Virus record (IMG/VR): IMGVR_UViG_3300005264_000097
Location: 1 to 46,169 of that record
DNA: 46,169 nt
From: a virus
Reading direction: 5' to 3' (one strand)
The notes under the pieces were generated by a model. That model did no database searches. It was not told the origin of the DNA and was given only the letters and a program-made list of their open reading frames with translations. Positions 16,308 through 22,783 of the stretch are shown one piece after another. Each line of letters opens with the position of its first letter. Positions within the stretch are counted from its first letter, which is position 1. A program made the position numbers and the translations under genes.

Positions 16308-17372
16308 ATGGCTATTTATAATACAAGAGTTATTAGTGAAAGTTCTAATCTTGACAATATAGATGTAGAAGCAAGTAAATATGATGCTAACTTAGCAGGA
16401 GCTTCTATGTTAGTATATGAGAATGAATTAAATTATGCTAACATGATGAAAGCAGTTGGCATTAATGAATTAAATTACTTAATTGAGAATGGAACAGAAA
16501 TGATTTATGAAGGTGGAAACTTAAAAAGCTTCTTTGCAAAAGTTAAAGCATTCTTCGTAAAAATATATGAAAAAGTTAAAGGTTTATTCAAGAAGTTTAT
16601 TGCTACTATGGATAAATTTGTTTTATCTAATAAAGATTTTGTTAAGAAATATAGAGAAGCATTAACTAAAGTTAATACTACTGATTTTGAGTATAAGGGA
16701 TATGAGTATACTATTAATGCATTTAGTGTTGCTACTTCTTATGCTATAATGAAAGATCAAGATAAACATAGCAAATTCCCAGTAAATACTGCAACTGATG
16801 TAAAAGTTCTTACAGCTGAAAAAGATAGATTAACTGAAAATAAAGAAGACATTCAAGATTTATTAAGAGGTGCTTGTTTTAAAGGTGCTAAAAATAATAA
16901 CAATAAAGTTGATGCTACTGACTTTGATAAAGAGTTAAAAGCAATGTTTAGAAATGGTGAAGAATCACCTGAGATTATCGATAAAGTTGAAGTTACTGCA
17001 TTATTGAAAACTATTGATAGTTATAAAGACGTTAAGAAAGCTGCTGAAAAAGATTTATCTGATACTAAAAAGATTATCGATGCTATCATTAAAGATCTTA
17101 CTAAGCAAGAAAAAGATTTATCTTCTAAAATTCCTAAAGGAACTGAAGCTACTAATCTATTAAATGCTGCTTATGTATCATTATACAGCAAGTATCACCA
17201 ATTAAACAAAGATATGTTAGGATTCTTAACTAGAGCTAACGGTGCTAAGTTAGGTGCTATGAAATCAGACTTATCACAAGCTAAATCAGTATGTGTTAAA
17301 TTACTTTCATACAAACCTAAAAATGAAGCTGCTACTTTAGAGAGCGGATCTTTAGATGTTAATTTTATTTAA
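16308..17372 (+). CDS. Putative processed inner (ejected) protein, paralogue 2
   Basis: 354 residues. Same plan as its neighbour at 15156: MAIY start, acidic leader, I66-Y67-E68 then GG, and an amphipathic helix (SFFAKVKAFFVKIYEKVKGL, then FKKFIATMDKFVLSNKDFVKKY). The helical body has a short strand motif, FEYKGYEYTINAFSV. The gene at 17431 has a matching motif, FEWDGYEFTIFDNVP, which strengthens the paralogy. It contains 'FRNGEES', paralleled by 'FRDGEDS' in 17431. It is flanked by terminators on both sides. Function inferred as for paralogue 1: a head-internal protein cut by the prohead protease. The sequence of the bodies is otherwise poorly conserved between members. Confidence 0.72.
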   Translation: MAIYNTRVISESSNLDNIDVEASKYDANLAGASMLVYENELNYANMMKAVGINELNYLIENGTEMIYEGGNLKSFFAKVKAFFVKIYEKVKGLFKKFIATMDKFVLSNKDFVKKYREALTKVNTTDFEYKGYEYTINAFSVATSYAIMKDQDKHSKFPVNTATDVKVLTAEKDRLTENKEDIQDLLRGACFKGAKNNNNKVDATDFDKELKAMFRNGEESPEIIDKVEVTALLKTIDSYKDVKKAAEKDLSDTKKIIDAIIKDLTKQEKDLSSKIPKGTEATNLLNAAYVSLYSKYHQLNKDMLGFLTRANGAKLGAMKSDLSQAKSVCVKLLSYKPKNEAATLESGSLDVNFI

Positions 17373-17380
17373 GTAATTAC

Positions 17381-17417
17381 GAGATACACTCTTTGAGTGT
17401 ATCTCTTTTATTTTTTA
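17381..17417 (+). terminator. Terminator between inner-protein genes 2 and 3
   Basis: A perfect 11-bp stem (gagatacactc, 17381-17391, with gagtgtatctc, 17395-17405), 3-base loop and T-rich tail. The next ribosome site follows within about 12 bases with no promoter motif between. Confidence 0.85.
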
Positions 17418-17430
17418 GAAAGGAGAAATC

Positions 17431-18471
17431 ATGTTTAATATTAATACAATAATGAATGAAGCTTCTGTTGATTATGGCTATCAGAAATATGAAGAAAACT
17501 ATACATTAGAAATGATGAATTATATTATAGAATATAAAAAAGAATACAATAATGCGATTAAAGATTTATATTCAAATGTAATTAATGAATCTAATGTAGA
17601 AATAATACATGAATCATTTGAAAGTTTTATTAATAAAGTTAAAGAAATTATTAAAAAGTTTATAGCATTTATAAAAAGTTTATTTAATAGATTTATTACA
17701 TTATTAATGGGAATGGTTAAATCTGATAAATACTTAAAAAGTAATAAAGATAAATTAATGAAATTTGAAAATAAACACGAATTTGAATGGGATGGTTATG
17801 AGTTTACTATATTTGATAATGTACCTTTAGTTCATCTTGCTGAAATGGAATTTAGAAAAGATTTCTTCGATTTTGATGTTCCAGCAAAAGATATAGAAGT
17901 ATTATATGATGAATTTAAAAATACTTTATATGATGGATTTTATGATAAATTTAGAGCTACTGTAATTGGTAAAGATGGTGAATATATAGATGATGCAAAT
18001 TTCACAGGAGAATTATTTACACTATTTAGAGATGGTGAAGATTCTAGAAATAAATTCACTGTAGATAAAAACTATATAAGTAATGCTTATGATAATTATA
18101 AAAATTATAAAGATATTGAAAAGTCTATAAATAGAACTAAAACAGATATAGAAACTAATTATAGAAATATAGAGAGATATTTAGATAAAATGTATAAAGT
18201 TGTTTCAAAAGGTTCTGATAATCCTATATCTATTTTAGTTAAGGATTATGATAGTGGAAATGAAACACATGCTGTATTGACAAATAAACAAAAGATAATC
18301 TTTGATGAATTTATTAAAGCTAAATCTAATCAAGTCATAGGTATGTCTACTATACATGGTATTGCATTTAGTTCTAAATTAGATGCTATTAAAGATAGAT
18401 ATGATCAAGATAAAAGTATTATGTATAAAGCACTATTTAAAATCGATGGATATGCTAAGGAGGCGAAATAA
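17431..18471 (+). CDS. Putative processed inner (ejected) protein, paralogue 3
   Basis: 346 residues. Third member of the cluster. The leader carries several candidate cleavage sites (IMNEAS at 8-12, VINES at 50-54, and I59-H60-E61 then SF aligned with the other members). The amphipathic helix follows as FINKVKEIIKKFIAFIKSLF, then a hydrophobic extension, ITLLMGMV. The shared strand motif FEWDGYEFTIFDNVP and 'LFTLFRDGEDS' tie it to 16308. The N-terminus differs (MFNINTIMNEAS). It abuts the next gene with no gap: its stop is directly followed by the ATG at 18472, whose ribosome site (aaggagg) lies inside this gene. That suggests coupled translation. Confidence 0.72.
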   Translation: MFNINTIMNEASVDYGYQKYEENYTLEMMNYIIEYKKEYNNAIKDLYSNVINESNVEIIHESFESFINKVKEIIKKFIAFIKSLFNRFITLLMGMVKSDKYLKSNKDKLMKFENKHEFEWDGYEFTIFDNVPLVHLAEMEFRKDFFDFDVPAKDIEVLYDEFKNTLYDGFYDKFRATVIGKDGEYIDDANFTGELFTLFRDGEDSRNKFTVDKNYISNAYDNYKNYKDIEKSINRTKTDIETNYRNIERYLDKMYKVVSKGSDNPISILVKDYDSGNETHAVLTNKQKIIFDEFIKAKSNQVIGMSTIHGIAFSSKLDAIKDRYDQDKSIMYKALFKIDGYAKEAK

Positions 18472-20067
18472 ATGAATGATTATATAACAAGTCTTGCTTT
18501 TCAAAATTCTACTAATATATTTGAAAGTATGATAGAAGATGCGAAGTTGCAATTATTTATTAATGAGTCTATAGCACTATCTGAGAAAGACTTAACTAAT
18601 TTATCTTTGATAAATGAAGGGTTTAAAGATAAAGTTAAAGTAGCATGGGATAAATTAATGGCTATGATTGCTAAAATTTGGGCTAAATTTATGGCTAAAG
18701 TTGATGAACTATTTAAATCTAATTCTGATTATTTATCTAAATATAAGAATATTATTTTGAATGTACCCTTATCTGATGAGGAATACAATATGTATCCATA
18801 TTGGAAAGGGACTGATGAATTAAAGAAACTTAAAGTTCCTAAATTTGAATCTGATAAGATTCTTAAAGATAATGATGAATGTGCTGCTGAATATTATAAG
18901 AAATATTATAAGAAAGATATTGAATTAAAAGATAATATTAGAAACATTCTTCGTGGAAGTGATGAGATGACTAATATTCCTAAAGGGCAAATTCCAATGA
19001 CAGAAATGTATAATTACTGTAAGGATTTTGATAAATTAGCTTCATTAATTGAAAAAGATGTTAAGGCTTTAGAAGATGGTGGAAATACTGTAAAGAAATT
19101 ATTAAGGCAGATTAAAACAGAATCTGTAGATATTATATCTGGAGAACGTTATGTATATTCTAGCATATTAGAATCTTTTATTAATGAGAAAGTAATCCCT
19201 GGTGGAGATAAAAATAAAGATGGTAAACCAGATGATACAGAAAAGAAAAATAATGGTGAGCTTAATAAGAAAGCTGCTAATGGTGATGAGGGATCTATAA
19301 AACTTATAAATGATAAAATAGATTCTGCTAAGACATATGTAAGAGTTAGTCAATCGGTAATCTCAGTAAAGATGGAAATTGCTCAGAGTGCATATGAAGA
19401 CTATATGTTTATAATCAAAGACCATGTTAAGAAAAATGCTGATGCTAAACCTAAGAAAGACAATAGTACTGAAGATACTAAGAAAAAAGAAGATACTAGT
19501 TCTAAAGAAAATAAACAGAATGAAAAAGATTCTGGAAGCACAGATAAAGGATATAGTATTATAGATAAAGTTAAAAATGCAGTTAAAAAAAATAAGTCTA
19601 AAAAAGTAAAAGAATCTGCTGTAGATGAATCTGCAGCTAATCCAGGTGTAAGAGATCCTAACTGTCCAGATAATGATGGTACTGAAGCATCTAGAAAATA
19701 TAAGAATAGAACTGATGGTGCTAAAGGTGTAAGAGATCCTGATTGCCCAGATAATGATGGTACTGAAGCTTCTAGAAAATATAAGAATGCTAAAAAAGTT
19801 GTTGATGAATCAAATGCTAATCCAGGAGTAAGAGATCCTAACTGTCCAGATAATGATGGTACTGAAGCATCTAGAAAATATAAGAATGCTAAAGACGGTG
19901 CTAAAGGAGAAAGAGATCCTAACTGTCCAGATAATGATGGTACTGAAGCATCTAGAAAATATAAGAATAGAAAAGAAAATATGATTATTGATAATAAAGA
20001 TGCAATAGATATATATAAAGATCCTGAGGAATCAATTCAAGAATTTAGTATATCTAGTAATGATTAA
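18472..20067 (+). CDS. Putative processed inner protein, paralogue 4, with four C-terminal peptide repeats
   Basis: 531 residues. The first about 350 follow the family plan: leader with FINES and LSLINEGF (I47-N48-E49 aligned with the other members), then a Trp-containing amphipathic helix (VAWDKLMAMIAKIWAKFMAK), then a helical body. Unlike its siblings it has a Lys/Asp-rich linker (about 320-385) and four copies of a 21-residue unit at 392-412, 419-439, 452-472 and 479-499. Each unit has the core RDPNCPDNDGTEASRKYKN (one copy RDPDCP). The same unit occurs twice in the protein at 22784. The unit has one Cys, an acidic Asn/Asp loop and a basic end. Its function is unknown. A short acidic tail ends the protein. 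Confidence 0.72.
   Translation: MNDYITSLAFQNSTNIFESMIEDAKLQLFINESIALSEKDLTNLSLINEGFKDKVKVAWDKLMAMIAKIWAKFMAKVDELFKSNSDYLSKYKNIILNVPLSDEEYNMYPYWKGTDELKKLKVPKFESDKILKDNDECAAEYYKKYYKKDIELKDNIRNILRGSDEMTNIPKGQIPMTEMYNYCKDFDKLASLIEKDVKALEDGGNTVKKLLRQIKTESVDIISGERYVYSSILESFINEKVIPGGDKNKDGKPDDTEKKNNGELNKKAANGDEGSIKLINDKIDSAKTYVRVSQSVISVKMEIAQSAYEDYMFIIKDHVKKNADAKPKKDNSTEDTKKKEDTSSKENKQNEKDSGSTDKGYSIIDKVKNAVKKNKSKKVKESAVDESAANPGVRDPNCPDNDGTEASRKYKNRTDGAKGVRDPDCPDNDGTEASRKYKNAKKVVDESNANPGVRDPNCPDNDGTEASRKYKNAKDGAKGERDPNCPDNDGTEASRKYKNRKENMIIDNKDAIDIYKDPEESIQEFSISSND
19645..19968 (+). repeat. Four in-frame copies of a 63-bp coding repeat
   Basis: Copies lie at 19645-19707, 19726-19788, 19825-19887 and 19906-19968, with spacings of 81, 99 and 81 bases. 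They encode G-V/E-R-D-P-N/D-C-P-D-N-D-G-T-E-A-S-R-K-Y-K-N. Most differences are synonymous (gcatct versus gcttct, aactgt versus gattgc), pointing to selection on the peptide. The linkers also repeat (AKKVVDESNANP resembles VDESAANP). Two more copies are at 23225-23380 in another gene. Confidence 0.9.
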
Positions 20068-20084
20068 AAACAATAGGATTATAA

Positions 20085-21377
20085 ATGGCTAGAGGAAATG
20101 TGTACGGACAAAGTAGTGGAGGTCTTAAAGTAAATGATGTAGAGAAGACAACAGCAGTAATAAAAATAGGAAGTGTAGTAAGTGAAGGAGATCTTATTAG
20201 TTATGATGGTAGTGAAGTAACAAAAAGAGGTATTGGTAATAATATAAATAGTGGTAATGAATTTGTATTCACTAGTAGTAGTACTGTTTATATAAGTGCA
20301 GTATCTTTAACAAGTACTAAAGTTCTTGTTAGTTATAGAGATAATGATAATAATTATTATGGTACTTCTATAGTTCTTAATATAAGTGAAGATATAATAA
20401 CTAGTGGTAGTGCTTATATATTTAATAGTAGTGATACTGGTTTTATAAGTGCAGTATCTTTAACAAGTACTAAAGTTCTTGTTAGTTATCAAGATGGTGG
20501 TAATAGTCAATATGGTACTGCTATAGTTCTTAATATAAATGGTATTAATATAACTAAAGGTAGTGAATTTGTATTTAATAGTGGTGCTGATTATATAAAT
20601 GCTGTATCTTTAACAGATACTAAAGTACTTATTAGTTATAGAGATTATGGTAATAATTTTTATTGTACTTCTATAGTACTTAATATAAGTGGAAATATTA
20701 TAAGTAAAGGTAGCCCTTATGTATTTAGTAATAGTACTAATACTGAATATATAAGTGCTACTTCTTTAACAGATACTAAAGTTCTTGTTAGTTATAATGA
20801 TAGTAGTAATAGTTATTATGGTACTTCTATAGTACTTAATATAAGTGGTACTAATATAACTAAAGGTAGTCCTTATGTATTTAATAATATTGGTAGTACT
20901 TATTATATAAGTGCAGTATCTTTATCAGATACTAAAGTATTTGTTAGTTATCAAAATAAAGGTAATAGTTATTATGGTACTTCTATAGTACTTAATATAA
21001 ATGGTACTAATATAACTGGTGGTAGCCCTTATGTATTTAATAGTGGTAATAGAACTGATTATATAAATGCTATATCTTTATCAGATACTACAGTACTTGT
21101 TAGTTATAAAGATAATAGTTCTTATGGTACTTCTATAGTTCTTAATATAGATGGTAATAATATAAGTAAAGGAAGTGAATATATATTTAATAGTGGTTAT
21201 ACACAATATATAAGTATAGTATCTTTAACAGATACTAAAGTACTTGTTAGTTATCAAGATACTGGTAATAATAGTTATGGTACTTCTATAGTTCTTAATC
21301 TTAATAAGTTAGAGCCAGAAGGTATTGCATTAAAGAGTGGTACTGGTGGAGAAACAATAGACATATATAAATTTTAA
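20085..21377 (+). CDS. Seven-repeat beta-propeller protein, copy 1
   Basis: 430 residues. An N-terminal cap (MARGNVYGQSSGGLKVNDV, then a 'GDLISYDGSEV' element) is followed by seven repeats of about 48-52 residues with the core YISAVSLTDTKVLVSYxD..N.YGTSIVLNI.G..IT.GS.YVFNSG. The C-terminal cap is ALKSGTGGETIDIYKF. Seven WD-like blades predict a closed propeller. Copies 2 (28805) and 3 (38831) share the caps exactly or nearly. Copy 1 alone lacks the promoter block and strong ribosome site: only a weak 'agga' precedes its ATG, 17 bases after the inner-protein stop. It may therefore depend on read-through. It is probably an exposed carbohydrate- or receptor-binding decoration, inferred from fold and context only. 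Confidence 0.75.
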   Translation: MARGNVYGQSSGGLKVNDVEKTTAVIKIGSVVSEGDLISYDGSEVTKRGIGNNINSGNEFVFTSSSTVYISAVSLTSTKVLVSYRDNDNNYYGTSIVLNISEDIITSGSAYIFNSSDTGFISAVSLTSTKVLVSYQDGGNSQYGTAIVLNINGINITKGSEFVFNSGADYINAVSLTDTKVLISYRDYGNNFYCTSIVLNISGNIISKGSPYVFSNSTNTEYISATSLTDTKVLVSYNDSSNSYYGTSIVLNISGTNITKGSPYVFNNIGSTYYISAVSLSDTKVFVSYQNKGNSYYGTSIVLNINGTNITGGSPYVFNSGNRTDYINAISLSDTTVLVSYKDNSSYGTSIVLNIDGNNISKGSEYIFNSGYTQYISIVSLTDTKVLVSYQDTGNNSYGTSIVLNLNKLEPEGIALKSGTGGETIDIYKF

Positions 21378-21385
21378 ATAAATAA

Positions 21386-21418
21386 AGAGTATACCATAAT
21401 AGGTATACTCTCTTTTAT
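21386..21418 (+). terminator. Terminator after propeller copy 1 (GAGTATACC family)
   Basis: A 10-bp stem (agagtatacc, 21386-21395, with ggtatactct, 21402-21411), 6-base loop and T-rich tail. It separates the + strand propeller gene from the - strand gene ending at 21422. Confidence 0.85.
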
Positions 21419-21421
21419 TTT

Positions 21422-21837
21422 TTATATTGTATACATCATAGGTTGATTAGTATTATCTGCAGCCACATAATTTTCTTCAAGATACTCTATAAGAGATTCT
21501 CTATCATCTTCAGCAGATTCCCAACAGAAATAGTTTTAACATTAGATGTATATAATGAAGAAAAGTTTATATCTCTTAAACCAAATATAGTAATATCTCC
21601 TGGAATTCTATCTTCATCTATATGAAAATAATCTGGAAATTTAGTACTAGCATCTTCTTTATATACTGTATATTCTATTTTATGGGGATAATATCTAGAA
21701 AAAGTTTCTAGTGTATCTTCTATGATAACATTTGCCCATTTATCTTTTTGTAAATTTTCTGGTAGATTTAATAAAGCACTACCAATACGTCTTTCTATTT
21801 TATTTATTAATTTTGTCATTGAATTAGAAAATGCCAT
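21422..21837 (-). CDS. Unknown virion-region protein, frame interrupted near its end
   Basis: From the ATG at 21837 (good aaggagg site) the intact frame runs to 21487 and gives 116 residues (MAFSNSMTKLINKIERRIGS ...). Near 21530 coding quality switches frame: reading back one base continues as WESAEDDRESLIEYLEENYV and ends with QPMMYTI and a stop at 21422. The extension has the expected acidic, helical look, whereas the intact frame ends in a random-looking 'GNLLKMIENLL'. A single missing base (a T in the T/G run) would explain it, as a real mutation or a sequencing error. It lies 16 bases after the prohead protease gene and is likely co-transcribed with it. The protein is not recognised. The C-terminus may also have been trimmed by arrival of the adjacent propeller gene. 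Confidence 0.65.
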
Positions 21838-21853
21838 ATTCAAACCTCCTTAA

Positions 21854-22678
21854 TTAAAATGATGAATCAACATAATCCATTATTTTATCTGTAATATAAT
21901 TTTCTATATATACTACAAATCTAGAACCTTCTTTATCTACTAGTGTAACATGTTTTGCATCTTCAGATAATATAATATCATCATATAGAAATTCAAATGA
22001 TTCTAATACACTTTTTATATTAGTAGATTCTTTAATGTAATTCATAACTTGTTGATTATTAATAGGCTCTAATAATCCTTTATCATTATTTTCACATATT
22101 AAATTACTAGATTCTCCCAATATAACAGATTCTGATACATTAACAAATTTATCCATATATGCTCTATCATGACTAGGATATATAACCCAATCCCAAGTTA
22201 TAATTTTAATATTACGAACTTCTGCACCTCTAGATGTATTACTTACACTTCCCAAGGCTCTTAAAGAAAAAGCAACTTTAGTTCCATTTTCAATTAAACG
22301 TTTAAAGTCATCTCCAACTCTAGTACTAGCAGGTTCAACATGTGCTCTAATATCATTTCCACTAATCCATATTTTAGATATAAGTATAGCTAAATTTGTA
22401 GGATCTATAGTCTGTTGTCTACTTAATTCTTTACTTGTAGGGTGACCTGCCTCTCCAAAAAGACTTCTATTGTTTATTAATTCTGTCATTCTTGGAACTG
22501 ATATTTGTGGAGCTAATTCTTGTGTATCATAAAATCTACCATTTCTATTTTTAACCATCATATCTTGTAAGATTACCTCTATTATTGGATTACCATTTAC
22601 TGATTCACCTATGACTTTTGGAACTTGTGGAGAACTACTTGCTGTTTCACATATCATATATCCTATATTTTTACTCAT
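21854..22678 (-). CDS. Prohead maturation serine protease (T4 gp21-like)
   Basis: 274 residues. It cleaves scaffold, capsid and internal proteins inside the prohead before DNA packaging. Family features seen: VKNRNGRFYD near 43-51; LFGEAGHP with the catalytic His79; a strand region DPTNLAILISKIWISGNDIR; then GTKVAFSLRALGS with the nucleophile Ser138. This is the order of the S77/T4 gp21 family (GELGHP ... GVSSRG). Possible self-cleavage sites of I/L-x-E type are VIGES near residue 25 and ILGESS near residue 190. The T4 enzyme also processes itself. It is on the opposite strand to the capsid genes, with its own divergent AACA-N6-TA promoter at 22709. Confidence 0.85.
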   Translation of the reverse strand: MSKNIGYMICETASSSPQVPKVIGESVNGNPIIEVILQDMMVKNRNGRFYDTQELAPQISVPRMTELINNRSLFGEAGHPTSKELSRQQTIDPTNLAILISKIWISGNDIRAHVEPASTRVGDDFKRLIENGTKVAFSLRALGSVSNTSRGAEVRNIKIITWDWVIYPSHDRAYMDKFVNVSESVILGESSNLICENNDKGLLEPINNQQVMNYIKESTNIKSVLESFEFLYDDIILSEDAKHVTLVDKEGSRFVVYIENYITDKIMDYVDSSF

Positions 22679-22708
22679 TTATAAAACTCCTTTCCTAATA
22701 TTATCCAT

Positions 22709-22720
22709 TACTAAAGTGTT
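22709..22720 (-). promoter_or_regulatory. Putative late promoter of the protease operon
   Basis: On the - strand: AACA-ctttag-TA, 31 bases before the protease ATG. It is divergent from the + strand motif at 22741, only 20 bases away. Confidence 0.6.
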
Positions 22721-22740
22721 CTTTATATAATTATTCTTTT

Positions 22741-22752
22741 AACACTATAATA
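22741..22752 (+). promoter_or_regulatory. Putative late promoter before the 22784 gene
   Basis: AACA-ctataa-TA, 32 bases before the ATG at 22784, with the gagggat ribosome site between. It forms a compact divergent pair with the protease promoter. Confidence 0.6.
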
Positions 22753-22783
22753 ATAGATTTATAGAGAATTGGAGGGATTTAAC

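Noticed and set aside
19645-19968. CRISPR-like array suggested by regularly spaced 63-bp repeats
   Set aside because: The repeats are in frame within a long coding sequence, spacers are short and partly repeated themselves, and variation is synonymous, so this is a coding repeat.
20085-21377. Diversity-generating retroelement driving propeller variation
   Set aside because: No reverse transcriptase gene or template-repeat pair is visible in the window and differences are not confined to A positions of one repeat.
21520-21545. Programmed -1 ribosomal frameshift near 21530
   Set aside because: No X-XXY-YYZ slippery heptamer or downstream structure is evident, so a plain indel or sequencing error is simpler.
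22769-22783. TTG starts upstream of the ATG for genes at 22784, 27640 and 41631
   Set aside because: In each case the TTG sits within or overlaps the Shine-Dalgarno, whereas the ATG has correct spacing.
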